Notes under the pieces: model-generated
The model's database searches: none
Told to the model about the DNA's origin: nothing
What the model saw: the letters and a program-made list of their open reading frames with translations, nothing else
Part shown: in pieces, positions 1 to 13,908 of the stretch
How the letters are laid out: the number at the start of each line of letters is the position of its first letter
How positions within the stretch are numbered: the stretch's first letter is position 1
Assembly: GCA_018857735.1 (NCBI GenBank)
Contig: JABMCL010002167.1
Location: 490,001-554,000, forward strand
DNA length: 64,000 nucleotides
Source of the DNA: Alviniconcha marisindica
Lineage: Eukaryota; Mollusca; Gastropoda; Provannidae
Reading direction: 5' to 3'
Translations under genes and position numbers: made by a program

Positions 1-159
1 GGGCTTAATAATCAAGATGTCCTGGTCGAAAGGGGTTTACGGAAACACTTTGCGACTCACCAGAAACCGACTACTGAGGGCTTTATAGAACTCGCCCCCT
101 GAGGGTACACGGAAATACCAGCGACTCACCAAGGACCACAGACCACCCGTGGCACAACA
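1..159. other. Unassigned sequence left of the satellite
   Basis: No ORF or repeat recognised apart from two short related segments (GCGACTCACCA at about 52 and 121). Confidence 0.3.
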
Positions 160-2570
160 GGATGCATGTTCTGGTGGTCCACTACACTAGACGACTGGCC
201 AGAAAAAATGCATGTTCTGATGGTCCACTACACTAGACGACTGGCCAGAAGAATGCATGTTCTGATGGTCCACTACACTAGACGACTGGCCAGAAGAATG
301 CATGTTCGGATGGTCCACTACACTAGATGACTGGCCAGAAGAATGCATTTTCTGACGGTCCACTAAACAGCTGGCCAGAAAAAATCATTTTCTGATGGTC
401 CACTGCACTAGACAGCTGGCTAGAAGAATGCATGTTCTGATGGTCCACTACACTGACAGCTGGCCAGAAGAATGCATGTTCTGATGGTCCACTACACTTG
501 ACGACTGGCCAGAAAAAATCATGTTCTGATGGTCCACTACACTAGACAGCTGGCCAGAAGAATGCATGTTCTGATGGTCCACTACACTGACGACTGGCCA
601 GAAGAATGCATGTTCTGACGGTCCACTACACTAGACGACTGGCCAGAAGAATGCATGTTCTGATGGTCCACTACACTAGACACTGGCCAGAAGAATGCAT
701 GTTCTGATGGTCCACTACACTAGACGACTGGCCAGAAAAATGCATGTTCTGATGGTCCACTACACTAGACGACTGGCCAGAAGAATGCATGTTCTGAGGT
801 CCACTACACTGACACTGGCCAGAAGAATGCATGTTCTGATGGTCCACTACACTAGACGACTGGCCAGAAGAATGCATGTTCTGATGGTCCACTACACTAG
901 ACGCTGGCCAGAAGAATGCATGTTCTGATGGTCCACTACACTAGACGACTGGCCAGAAGAATGCATGTTCTGATGGTCCACTACACTAGACAGACTGGCC
1001 AGAAGAATGCATGTTCTGATGGTCCACTACACTAGACGACTGGCCAGAAAGAATGCATGTTCTGATGGTCCACTACACTAGACGCTGGCCAGAAGAATGC
1101 ATGTTCTGATGGTCCACTACACTAGACGACTGGCCAGAAGAATGCATGTTCTGATGGTCCACTGACGACTGGCCAGAAGAATGCATGTTCTGATGGTCCA
1201 CTAGACTTCTGGCCAGAAGAATGCATGTTCTGATGGTCCACTACACTTGACGACGCCAGAAAATCATTTCTGAGGTCACTACACTAGACGCTGGCCAGAA
1301 GAATGCATGTTCTGATGGTCCACTACACTAGACACTGGCCAGAAGAATGCATGTTCTGACGGTCCACTACACTAGACAACTGGCCAGAAGAATGCATGTT
1401 CTGATGGTCCACTACACTAGACACTGGCCAGAAGAATGCATGTTCTGATGGTCCACTACACTAGACACTGGCCAGAAGAATGCATGTTCTGATGGTCCAC
1501 TACACTAGACAACTGGCCAGAAGAATGCATGTTCTGATGGTCCACTACACTAGACACTGGCCAGAAGAATGCATGTTCTGACGGTCCACTACACTAGACA
1601 ACTGGCCAGAAGAATGCATGTTCTGATGGTCCACTACACTAGACAACTGGCCAGAAGAATGCATGTTCTGACGGTCCACTACACTAGACAACTGGCCAGA
1701 AGAATGCATGTTCTGACGGTCCACTACACTAGACAACTGGCCAGAAGAATGCATGTTCTGATGGTCCACTACACTAGACGACCGGACAGAAGAATGTATG
1801 TTCTGATGGTCCACTACACCACTGACAACTAGCCAAAAGAAAGCATGTTCTGACTGTCCACTACATTACTGACAACTGGCCAGAAGAATGCATGTTCTGA
1901 TGGTCCACTACATTAGACTACTGGCCAGAAGAATGCATGTTCTGACGGTCCACTACACCACTGACAACTAGCCAGAAGAATGCATGTTCTGACGGTCCAC
2001 TACACTGGACAGCTGGCCAGAAAAATGCATGTTCTGATGGTCCACTACACTAGACTTCTGGCCAGAAAAATGCATGTTCTGATGGTCCACTACACTAGAC
2101 GACTGGCCAGAAGAATGCATGTTCTGGTCTACTACACTAGACGACTGGCCAGAAGAATGAATGTTCTGATGGTCCACTACACTAGACGACTGGCCAGAAG
2201 AATGCATGTTCTGATGGCCCACTACACTGGACTACTGGCCAGAAGAATGCATGTTCTGATGGTCCACTACACTAGACAGCTGGCCAGAAGAATGCATGTA
2301 CTGATGGTCCACTACATTAGACTACTGGCCAGAAGAATGCATGTTCTGATGGCCCACTACACTGGACTACTGGCCAAAAGAATGCATCTTCTGACGGTCC
2401 ACTACGCTAGACGACGGGACAGAAAAATGCATGTTCTGACGGTCCGCTACACTAGACGACTGGCCAGAAGAATGCATATTCTGATGGTCCACTACACCAC
2501 TGACAACTAGCCAAAAGAAAGCATGTTCCGACGGTCCACTACACTACCGACAACTGGCCAGAAGAAATCA
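160..2570. repeat. 45-bp minisatellite, about 53 copies
   Basis: Unit built around GAATGCATGTTCTGATGGTC and CCACTACACTAGACGACTGG. 45 bp is 15 codons, so long spurious ORFs of a 15-residue repeat appear on both strands. Many copies differ by single-base indels, and the right end (1800-2570) is more diverged. Confidence 0.95.
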
Positions 2571-2734
2571 CTGGCTACAGAGGTCCCAGTGAAATTTGTC
2601 CACAGGTTTTTGAGAGAAATTTATATCCAAGACAAAATTGTTCTACAGATTGTCCCCAACATGTTTTTATTAGTATTTCAGACATTAAGCAAAATGTAAG
2701 TAAGTGCGTAAGCTGAGGGATAGATCAGAAGTGC

Positions 2735-2955
2735 GTGTTGGTCCAGCCCCGGGGAGCACTTCGCTAACCGTGTTGGTCTAGCCCCGGGGAACACTTCGCT
2801 AACCGTGTTGGTCTAGCCCCGGGGAACACTTCGCTAACCGTGTTGGTCTAGCCCCGGGGAACACTTCGCTAACCGTGTTGGTCTAGCCCCGGGGAGCACT
2901 TCGCTAACCGTGTTGGTCTAGCCCCGGGGAACACTTCGCTAACCGTGTTGGTCTA
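2735..2955. repeat. 35-bp minisatellite, six copies
   Basis: Unit contains GTGTTGGTCTAGCCCCGGGG then ACACTTCGCTAACC; copies are nearly identical. Confidence 0.9.
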
Positions 2956-3385
2956 GCCCGAGACCGGAAAAGAACACTGTAGGGATTTTTCTCTATCTTC
3001 AGTTGTATTTCAGTTTATTTCATCTCACTTATTTTCCCTTCACATCCCCGGGGAACACTTCGCTAACCATGTTGGTCTAGCCAGAGGCCGGAAAAGAATA
3101 CAACAGGGACTTTTCTCTATCTTGTTTTTTTTCATCTCACTTATTTTCCCTTCACATCCCCTGGGAGCACTTCGCTAACCATGTTGGTCTAGCCAGAGGC
3201 CGGAAAAGAATACAATAGGGACTTTTCTCTATCTTCAGTTTTTTTTCATCTCACTTATTTTCCCTTCACATCCCCGGGGAGCACTTCGCTAACCATGTTG
3301 GTCTAGCCAGAGGCCGGAAAAGAATACAATAGGGACTTTTCTCTATCTTCAGTTTTTTTCATCTCACTTATTTTCCCATCACATC
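2956..3385. repeat. About 110-bp higher-order repeat, four copies
   Basis: Each unit joins one copy of the neighbouring 35-bp unit to GCCGGAAAAGAATAC, a T-rich stretch and CTCACTTATTTTCCC. It is a composite that grew from the simpler array. Confidence 0.85.
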
Positions 3386-3654
3386 CCCCTTACACCATTC
3401 GTTGTACTTCCATATATAAAGAATTGGTTGCCTACAGAGAAGAAGAATCAACCCTTCTTCGAAGGTTTTTGGCTGTTGCTGCGTATGCACATGAGTGTGT
3501 GGCGTTTCATTTCTCCTTCATATAAACTGCACAGTACGCCTATTGCAGCAAACCCCAAACTGTACACACATACCTGTAAAAAATAAAATAAAATAAAAAG
3601 TACAGCGAAATCCATTTATGAAACACACACACACGCATACAATGTAAGAAACCG
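3386..3654. other. Unassigned unique sequence
   Basis: No ORF or clear repeat; ends in a short CA run. Confidence 0.3.
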
Positions 3655-3985
3655 TAAGTAAGTAAGTAAACATGGTGCTTAACGTCCACAGAAACCATAA
3701 GGTTTATTAGGGACGGGGAGAAAGGGGGAAGGGGGAGAGATTATATACCTATCGCTACACTGTCACCACCGGAATGACTTATGCATTAAGGTGGGCAGCG
3801 ATGAGAGCCATTTTAACGTTTCATAATTGTGAAAGGACAAAGCCACAAGACGGTGTCCACAGACCACAACCTTTCTGAAGAGAAAGGAGAGCCGAAGCGG
3901 ATTCGAACCGAGGTCCCTCCGCTTACCAGCCGCTGGGCCAAACGGCTCACTAGAAGAAACCACAAATACAGTGAGATCCTATTTA
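3655..3985 (-). mobile_element. tRNA-derived SINE
   Basis: On the minus strand a tRNA-like head (TGGCCCAGCGGCTGG as A-box-like, GGTTCGAATCC as B box) is followed by a body with CTCCTTTCTCTTCAG and CACAATTATGAAACGTTAA, and a 3' end GGACGTTAAGCACCATG with a (TTAC)n tail. The same family occurs at 34790-35040 and 61345-61570. Confidence 0.75.
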
Positions 3986-6900
3986 TGCCAGTGGTAGAAG
4001 GGCAGACGTCTCGTAAACTGATGCTTGGACCCCTCCTCCCCACCGCCCACCCCAGCAACGGTCAGTTATCTGACATTTTGGGAAACGTATGGTGTAACTG
4101 GCTATGGCAGCAGTAGGAGGAATGAAAGATGTCTCCAAAAAACCAATGCTTGAGCCAACCCCTACCCCCAACCCCCTCTTCATTCTTACATATGGATGGT
4201 AGTCGTTTAAAAAAAAAAAAAAAAAAAATTAAATTATGATAAAAGTTCTTCGTAGGGTACTGGGGTTCTTGTCTTCTTCGTCTTTTTCTTTCTCTCCATC
4301 GGATTTACTGTGTTTAAGGTCTTCCAGATCTAAATATAACACCTCAACAATTAATTACTTGCTTGTTTTTTCTTCTTCTATACTTTGACGAAAAGTTCTT
4401 TGTAGGAAATAAGTACTTTGAAATATTTCTTTGAAGTTCCAAAGGAAGTGCATCAAGAGAGAGTTCCAGCTTCAACGGAAGCGGCCAAAGCAAGCGAGCG
4501 CAATAACCTGGGCATGCAGAGGCGAACAAAAGCAGCGAACAGCAAAAGCATAACCATTTATGCACCCCTTCTTCCCCACATCCCAAAGAAAACAACAACA
4601 ACAACAACAAAATAACATTGCAGCAGAGACGTGCTTACTTAAGCAGAGTATGACATGAACAAACCTTTCTTCTCTGCCAGCCCAAACGGTAAGCGTGGTT
4701 GCCCGAACTTCTGCTTAAAATCTGTTGGCAAACATTTAACACAAAGCGAAGGGAAAACCCCACAAACACACAGGTAAACGGCGGTTGTGGGGGAAAAAAG
4801 GTTCCGACCAGTTAGCCAATCACAAGCCACTACAGTTGAATATGGCGTGTTACTGCCTGAAAGTAAACAACATCACTGACAGGGGCATTCAAATTCAAAA
4901 CTTCCCCAGCTGAACAAAAATCGACTTGCCAAGCCAGGCGTCTCCCAAAACACATTGATTTTCATGTCCGATGATGAAACGGACTTGCCCCAGGCAGTCA
5001 GGCCATCGTTACTGTCATACTCTGCTTAAACAGCCAAAGCTAAAAATAGCAAAGCGTCAATGAGGCCACTAAAACCAGCAGGCAGTGATCCGTCCATTAA
5101 AAAATTTTATCAAGAGCCAAGAAAGCTGGCGACTAAAATTAATGCCAAGCAATTGGAAATAAGTGTTAACCCAACACTTTTCTTCAAATTCAACAAACTT
5201 TCTAAAGAAACGCAACTTACTACATCTCAGCTTAACTCTGGGGTCAAGGTCTTTCAAGCCAGTACTGCTGTAATCTTCAAATGAGGCCATGGTCACCAAA
5301 ATTACAGCAGGGAGCTTAAAATGTCAAGGTCACTGGCGCTTTCTCCATGTAATAGAGAGACAAAACTCTGCTCTACAATGAGCCAATCTGAGCAAAGTTA
5401 AGGCTCACATTATACGTGAATAATGGCTCTACATGGGAGAAAATGGAGTCACTGTTCTGTTCTCTTCACTTGACTGGGCTAAATGTTGGCTCAATAACGA
5501 GGGAGATTACAATCACGTAAAACTTTTTTTTTTTAATGTTCTGGGAAGGAACCTGTGAGATTTCAAAATCTGTTTATTGCAGCAGGAGTGTGGGACTCCC
5601 AAATGACCATCCCTGATTTTACCATGCAGTTTGAAAGGCCTCAACAACAACAACAAAAAAGGGGGGGGGGGAAGAAGGATAAGAAGGAAAAAAAGGGGGG
5701 GGGGGAGGAGGGGAGGGGGGCAAAGAAAGTAGTTTTTTTTCACGCAAGTCACAAACAAAACGTTTAAAACCAAACTCAAAACTTTGGTTATACTGTAAAT
5801 TTATTTACAGCAGCAAGGCACAATTCAAATAAATACGTAAACGCTGTAATCTGCTGTATGGCTAATACAAAGTAGTATGTACAACAGCCAACTGTAAGTA
5901 TTACAAAACACTGAAAGAACTGAACACAAAACAATGAACACCAAAAAAAAAGAATGACAACATAAATTATTCACATAATTATGTAAATAGACAATGCAGC
6001 AACATTAAAATGAGCAGTGTAGCAAAAGAACTGAACGAAACAGATTGTCCATTACCGAAGAACAGGCTTTGATCTTAAAATGGTACTGGAAAGAAGAACA
6101 ATATGCACAGAAAGTATATGGTGACTTATGTATGCACAGAAAATATACGGTGACTTATGTATGCTATGGCTCCTGCATTATAATCAAATTTCTCTCTCTC
6201 TCTTATATGAAAAGCATACTTTCTCTCTCCCCAATTTAATCACTCCTGCACACTCCCCAACTTAATCACTCCTGCACACCTAGTGATGCAAACACACACA
6301 TAATTGATGATGTTCACAACAGTGTCTTAACCCTTAGCTACAAAATCATCCTGATTTTTCCATCACAAAGAACTCTGAACAGCGCTGTGACCTGACATTC
6401 ATCAGTTTTCCTACGTGTGCATGCGCAGACATATTCCGACACAGAGCTTCCAGTACCGATGAACCCTCTCAGCATTCCCAGTTTTAATCCGTAAACTCTT
6501 GGTATTTTTGTGATTTTCAAAAGTTTATGAAAAGGTAGTGTGGAACTGTTACTGTTGTTTTTATTTACTCTACTCTCTGTTGGGATGGCTGGCTTGCCCC
6601 ACATCCAACTGCATAGTTACGGTACCACAAGCTTTCGATCTGACCACCATGCTGCGCTGACTGGCGGAATGGGATGCAGGATATGCATCCAAACCCAGCG
6701 TTTAAATTAACGTTATCTGCCTCGTTCAATTGCAGCTGACGCCTCTTGTCCTCAAGGAAAGGCGCCATTGCTTACTTTGAAGGTTATCGTTCGAGTTTGC
6801 AAGTCTTTTACTTGGCTGCTGCGCTTTAGCATGGGGCCAAACACGGTGGTCACTCTTTGCACAGAACATCATCTGTGACAGTTTGATTGGTTGAAGCAAC

Positions 6901-8150
6901 AGTCCTAAAAATACTCCAGGAGTCCTAAAAGCTGCGGCAGTATCCACTTTTAGCCCCCGTCAGTTCGCCATCTTAAATTGGTATGAGAATGTGTGTGCAT
7001 GTGTGTGTGTGTGCGCTGGCATAGTACAGAATGAACTGATGTGTGGATATGTCAATGTAGTGCACACTTGAAGTTCATTCTGAACACACATGCACACATT
7101 CTCGTATCATTTGAGGACCGTGAACCAACCTGGCTGAAAACAAATATTGCCCAAATTGCTTGTGTCAGAAACATGGGCTAGCGCTACCGCAGGGGTCATG
7201 GGGCAAGGCACAGCAACCCAATAAAACCAGTCGTGAACTGTCTATGACTAAAGGGCGCCATTTTCAGACACTTTTCAAATCAGTTACGTTATGCTAAATG
7301 AGATGACATGCGAACGATGCCAGAAAGCGTTGCTGTTTGACCAAAAGGACGTCACCAGGAAGGACGTGTCCTTTGTCAAACCCTCGGGAATTTTACGTCT
7401 GACCAAAACAATAATAAAAATGAAGCTTTGCGAAGGCTAACTCTCCCTGTTCTTTGCAAAGCAGCAAATAAGGCTCTTAAAGGAACTGGCCTTGTCAAAA
7501 ACAGAAGTCTGTCCATTAGGCAGAAGAAGACATAATATTTTTTTTTTAAATGCCCAATACAAGTTAAACTTCTTTTTTAAATGCACAATACACCTGATAC
7601 CAAAGCTACATGTTTCAAGAGTGACAAATCGGTGGGACTGGGTTTACAAGACGCTGCTGAATGCGCTAGCATGACCGTCACATTTCATGGCCTGTTTGAA
7701 GTTTGACCCAGAGCAGCTGGGCCACTGGGTGCAGGACAGAGATGATTTGCTTTCTAAATTCAGTATAGAAACCAACTGGGCATTTTAAAACAAATTCATT
7801 TTTTCAGGCTTACTCCTCCTCTGCCCTCGGGCTAAAACCTGTTCTGAACAGGCCAGTTCCTTCACAATAAGAGTTTGCGGCAGAGCACAGAAAAAGAAAG
7901 GAAAGAGGGGAGTCCAATTCCACTACAAAGACAATGCACGTGAATCAAAATGTGAAGACAAAAATAATAATATAATAATGGAACAGGTGTGAAAAGGCTT
8001 GCACAACCAGAACTGAACGCTTCAAACCCGCATGCATTATCAGCTGCAGAGAAACCCAAACTGAAGAGAAGTAGGAGGTGAGAGTGAACACAGGCGGGCC
8101 AGCACTACGAGGGGTCCTTGGTGGGAAAGGGGGTTATTTTGTACTTCACT
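3986..8150. other. Long non-coding stretch downstream of STAG
   Basis: No credible gene. Holds a poly-A run (about 4210-4228), a dispersed repeat at 4295-4385 shared with 22465-22560 (core CCAGATCTAAATATAACACC), a G/A-rich tract (5650-5720), and AT-rich sequence (5780-6050) with several AATAAA-type hexamers that could end a long STAG 3' UTR. Confidence 0.4.
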
Positions 8151-9330
8151 GTTCGCTCTCCGTAAATACTGCTCCCTTCCCTGTTCTTCTGTGTCAGTAC
8201 AGATCCCGTCATGTTTTCTCTCCGTAAATACTGCTCCCTTCACTGTTCAGTGTCAGTACAGATCCCGTCATGTTTTCTCTCTGTAAATACAGTGCCCTTC
8301 ACTTTTGTGTCCCTGTAAATACAGTTCCCTTCATGTTTTCTCTCTGTAAATAGTTTCCTTTGCTGTTCTCTGTTCCCTTCATTACTTCTCCCTCTCTGTG
8401 TAAATACAGCTCCCTTCATTTCTCCCCCTTGCCTGTAAGCACAGTTCCTTTCATTCCTCTCTCTGTAAACACAGTTCCCTTCATTTTTTTGTTTGTTTCC
8501 CCCTCTGTAAGTAGTTCCCTTCCTGGTTCCCTATAAATACAGTTCCCTTCACTGTTCTCTGTTCTCAGTCCCCTTCATTTTTTTCTCTCTCTCTCTCCTC
8601 GATAAATACAGCTTCCTTCATTTGTTTTCACTTGAAATCAAGTTTGCTTCAACTCTCTCCATGTTTTTCTCTCAGCAGGTTTATGTAAATTGTCCTCATG
8701 TCTCTTTCTCTATTTGCCATGACTGGGCATTACAGATATAACTGTTACTGAACTCTGGTTACTGAACTATGTAAAGTTTACTGAACTCCGAACAAATTTA
8801 ACTCCATCACTCCCTCTCTTTCAACAAAGTAAATTTCATCTTTCTCTCTCTCTCTCAGACTCTCTCTCTCAATGAAGTTCCATCTTGTTTTAAAATAAAA
8901 GTTCATTTTCACTGCTCCCTCTCTAATTAAAGTTCACTTCTTCCACTCTCACTTCTGCTTAAATGAAGTTCACTTCCATCTCTATCTCTTTTTACATCAA
9001 TACATATTCACTTCACATCTGTTTCTAATCGAAGTTTACTTCAGTCTCTAGTTCACTTCTTTCATTTCTCTCTAACTTAGTTCATTTTACTCTCTTTTAT
9101 TAGTGTAAACAAGCATTCACCTTCCCTCTCTTTCTGAACACAGTCTACTTCTTTGTCTCTGGGGACTTCACTTCTCTTATGTTTATTTTACTCTCCGTAA
9201 TTAGTGTAAACAAGCATTCACCTTCCCTCTCTTTCTGAACACAGTCTACTTCTTTGTCACTGGGGGAATTCATTTCTCTTTTTATAGTTCACTTCACATC
9301 TGTTTCTCACGCCTCCCTCTCTCTCTCACT
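8150..9330. repeat. Diverged pyrimidine-rich repeats
   Basis: Loose copies of CTCTGTAAATACAGTTCCCT (30-60 bp spacing) to about 8640, then related TTCACTTC/AAGTTCACTT motifs. A stretch of about 100 bp near 9070-9165 recurs at 9175-9270. Just downstream of the STAG stop, so probably 3' UTR. Confidence 0.6.
9182..9187 (-). promoter_or_regulatory. Candidate STAG polyadenylation signal
   Basis: First AATAAA hexamer downstream of the STAG stop (about 445 bp). A second lies at 9096-9101 in a duplicated copy of the same stretch, and more at about 5800, so 3' UTR length cannot be fixed. Confidence 0.25.
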
Positions 9331-9629
9331 CGACGGAGCTCACTTCATTTGCTCTCTCTAAACGGTTTAAGGAAGTATTTGCATGGCATACACCACTTAA
9401 ACAGAAATCTCGCTGCATACAAACTCTCGCTGCACGGAAAAACTCTTGCTCACTACTGCACATATACCCAACCATCACACACCCACACGACCAGGCAAAA
9501 CTCCACCCAAACATAAGCTGCCATTGAGAGGAGAAAAAACGGAAAAAAGGCAAACGTCTAACATCCAACACAGTGTCCTAAGAGCAAAAAGAAAAACATC
9601 CACTGCAGCCAGCTTGCCCACTGAGATCC

Positions 9630-9781
9630 TTACACGTCCTCGAAATCCGCTTCCGACCCCACTTCCGACATGTCGTCGCCTTCCATGCGTCGCTGCTTGA
9701 CGGCGGTGGAGGTCATCTGTGGTGTCGTCATCGGACCGGGCGTGTGCACCTCCCTGAAGCTGCCGGCTGACACATCTGACA
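9630..9781 (-). CDS. STAG: STAG exon 29 (stop codon)
   Basis: Last 50 residues and TAA at 9630-9632. Contains [16 protein letters not shown], matching the STAG PQLTST tail motif, and ends [12 protein letters not shown]. Vertebrate tails continue for roughly 100-150 more residues; here the protein stops at the acidic SExDF motif. The acceptor (GGTGACAG) is short of pyrimidines next to the AG but preceded by TTT-rich sequence. Confidence 0.9.
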
Positions 9782-12700
9782 CTGTCACCAGAGTAAAGAA
9801 ATTGTCTTTTTTTTAGTGTGTGATGGCAGGTGCTCAGTGACACAGACGGTTTTCTGTGATGAGGCAGAGAGCAGGCCTCCGAGACGCACTCACATATTCA
9901 CGTATGCCTGGCACACACACACACACATGCAAATGCACACCCACACAGTCTCACACCCCTACACACAGTCTCTCTCACAGACACATTCTCATACAAATGC
10001 ATAAGCGCACACACACACACACATAAACACAGTGACACAAACGCACACCCACACAGTCTCACACCCCTACACACAATCTCTCTCTCTCTCTCTCACACAC
10101 ACACACTGTCATACAAACACAGACTTGAACAGTGACACAAATGTACAGGTACACAGACAAACAGTTTCTCACACACAGTCTCGCACAGAAACACGCACAC
10201 AGACTCAAATGCACAGCGGCGTCTGTACCCTCACACACAGTCTCACACACACAGTGACTCAAATGCACAGCTGCATACATTCTCTCTCTCACTCACACAC
10301 ACACACATACTGTCTCATGGAAACACACACAGTGACACAAATGCACACACAGTGACACAAATGCACGGGTGCACACACACAGTCACGCCAAAAAACACAG
10401 TAACACACTGTCTCACACACACACAAGTGCACACACACACACACTCACACACTGAGAGTGACAAAAGCACCCCACTGACCATCAGCTTTGGTGCGTTTCC
10501 CGTATCGCTTGGCGGAGGCCTGCTTGAGGGTGATGGGATTGATCTGCTCCTCCCCCTGCACCAGGGAGTTGCGGTACGTCAACAGTGGCTGCCACTCATC
10601 GCCGCGGTTGGCCGGCAGCCCACCTGCCAGGTACTTGTCCAGGTAGTTCAGTCTGTCAAAACGTAAATGCATGCATCAACACAGGGGCACTGGTCCAGGT
10701 CTCCTTTCCTGCTGTAACGCTCGCCCGTTCCTACCTTCCGCTGATTTCTTATCCTAGTCTTCCTGGTCTCATCCCTTGTTCACAATCGGCAAGAACTTGC
10801 GCAGGATCATTTCGTTCATTTTCTGACCATGTGGTGACAGGGTTCGGCGTGGATATTTTCTGAAGCGTAACTGTTTGGGTTTTTCATTTATCTGAATACA
10901 GGCAGCTTCACAGTGGAACTTGTGAGTTTTTTTCTTCTATTCACAGTCTTTTTGTCCAGTTTCAGGAGTTTCTTTTTCTTACTCAAACTGTCTATTTGTT
11001 CTGTTTATGAGCAATTTTTCTTTCTTTCATTCACTCTGTCTACTTGTCCTATTTCACAAGTGTTTTTGCTTCCTTTTACTTACTACACTATTGCCTTGTC
11101 CTGCTTCGTGAGTGTTTTTTCTTTTACTTAGTCTCCTTGTCCTGTTTCACGAGTGTTTTTCTTCAACTCACACTGTCTTTTTGTCCTGTTTTATGAGCAG
11201 TTTGTTTTCTCTTTTTTACTTACACTGTCTTCTTGTCCTGTTTTATGAGCACATTTTTCTCACTTCTACTTACACTGTCTTCTTGTCCTGTTTCATGAGT
11301 TTGTTGGTGAACTCGCACAACACCTCCATGAAGGACAGGTTGGGAGGTGGCGCCCCCTGTGGCAAGTTCTCTCCCACTGACATGCTGAACACAATGCCCT
11401 CCCTGCACACACAACAAAAACACACACAGGACCGGTCAGTCACAGATAAGTCTGGCAGTGGCAAGTTCTCCTCCACTGACATGCTGAACTCAATGCCCTC
11501 CCTGCACGCACAACAAAAACACACACAGGACCGGTCAGTCACAGATAAGTCTGGCAGTGGCAAGTTCTTCCCCACTGACACGCTGAACACAATGCCCTCC
11601 CTGCACACACAACATAACACACGCAGGACTGGTCAGTCAATGATAAGTCTGGCAGTGGCAAGTTCTTCCCCACTGACACGCTGAACACAGTGCCCTCCCT
11701 GCCCACACCAAAAGACAACAACACACACAGAATCGGTCAGTCAGAATCGGTCTGGCAATGGTAAGTTCTCCTCCACTGACATGCTGAACACATTGCCCTC
11801 CCTGCCCACACCAAATAACCCACAGGATTGGTCAGTCAGAGATAAGTCTGGCAGTGGCAAGTTCTCCACTGACCTGCTGAACACAATGCCCTCCCTGCAC
11901 ACGCAACAAAAACACACACAGGACTGGTCAGTCACAGATAAGTCTGGCAGTGGCAAGTTCTCCTCCACTGACATGCTGAACACAATGCCTGCCCACACCA
12001 ACAACAAAAAACATCCACACCACCAGTCAGTCAGGGATAAGTCTAGCAGCCCTCCAGAACACGTGGAAAGAAAGACTCAGGATAACAATCCATACGTTTC
12101 CTGCATGAAGATTAGGACTGACGGGATACTACAATAAAAAATTTAAAAAACAAAACAAACACCAATGTGAGCGTTTTACTACAAGCTTAGCTCATTTAAT
12201 GCTCATGCAATGATTTTGTTTTTCCACATTTACACGAACGTAAATAAACTTTGCTTAAACCATGCGCAACATAAATTACATGCGATTTTGTTCTCCAGTC
12301 AGAGAATGGCCAAGACATAAATCCCGCCAAAAGGAAACCGCACATGCTGGAAACAAATTAGCCCACGTACTGAGCAACTGGCCGACAACAGCGATCATAT
12401 GTAGTGAATAAAAACACACATCAGAGGGAACAGCTTGAAGAAATCAGTTCTGAGAGATGCCTTGGCGGATGAGAGGGCACTGAGTGCCTGACTTTGCAAG
12501 GGAGAGAGTTCCAGACAGATGGGAGTTCCAGACAGATGGTGCAACATAAGCAAAAGCGCCCAGACAATACAACAATACTCCCAGACAATACAATATAATA
12601 CTACTGCATTAATCCTTAAGAAGGAAATTCAGTTGTCTGCCTTTGACAAATAATAAAAAGTACATTAAAAAGTAAGTAAATACTATACAGCAGTTTCACT

Positions 12701-13876
12701 CACTTAACTGGAATAAAAACTTAATAAAAATCAAGTAAATAAACAGTAGGAAGAAAATACAGTTGCAATCACACTACGAAGATGAAGCGAGTCTGTGCGT
12801 ACACTGGGAAGACTTTTTTATTTATTTTTTAAACACCAATTACTAACTAACAAACCTGTGCATGGCAGCGACAGCATCTCTGTTCTTCACCTGATCCAAA
12901 CCAAAGGAGAGAGAGAAGCGGCGAGCCAACTCCTGCAACATAAATCAAGAAGTGTGTTGCAATAACACAATTATGGGGTGATGCTGGTCTTGTGCTTTGT
13001 GCCACATCGCCAGGCAATTGGTGATTGAATCAACCACTGATTTTTTAAAATTATTTTATAAACTCTATCTGCCATCTGCTATGACACAGCCTGTCCAGGT
13101 TGCAGAGCGTATCATGTTCATACAGCACAGCAACTCAAGCTGAAGTTGTACAGCACAAAGTTAAGCCTGTACAGCAATTCAAGCTGAAGTTGTACAGCAC
13201 AAAGGTCAGCCTGTACAGCAACTCAAGCTGAAGTTGTACAGCACAAAGTTCAGCCTGTGCAGCAACTCAAGCTGAAGCTGTACAGCACAAAGTTCAACCT
13301 GTACAGCAACTCAAGCTGAAGCTGTACAGCAACTCAAGCTGAAGCTGTACAGCACAAAGTTCAGCCTGTGCAGCAACTCAAGCTGAAGCTGTACAGCACA
13401 AAGTTCAGCCTGTCAGCAACTCAAGCTGAAGCTGTACAGCACAAAGTTCAGCCTGTACAGCAACTCAAGCTGAAGCTGTACAGCACAAAGTTCAGCCTGT
13501 ACAGCAACTCAAGCTGAAGCTGTACAGCACAAAGTTCAGCCTGTACAGCAACTCAAGCTGAAGTTGTACAGCACAAAGTTCAACCTGTACAGCAATTCAA
13601 GCCCCCATTTTAAAAGTAGCATTCCTGGGGGATCCATGGTAGGTCACCAACACATGTGCACACATTCTATCACTCTCTCTCACACACACTCTCTCACACA
13701 CACACTCTCTTTCTCTCTCACACACACACTCTCTCTTTCTCTCCAACACATGAACACTTCATCTCTCACATAACACTCTCTTTACACACACACTCCATCT
13801 CTCACACACTCTCTCTTACACACACAATCTTTTGCATACACTCTTTCTCACACACAGAAACACTCTCTCTAATACA

Positions 13877-13908
<32 letters not shown>

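Noticed and set aside
160..2570. Possible CRISPR-like array
   Set aside because: Contiguous repeats with no unique spacers, in an animal genome.
13130..13610. Exon-25 origin of the 44-bp array
   Set aside because: Only short shared words (CTGTACAG, GCAGGCTGAAC-like); not better than chance by eye, so left out of the exon-edge list.
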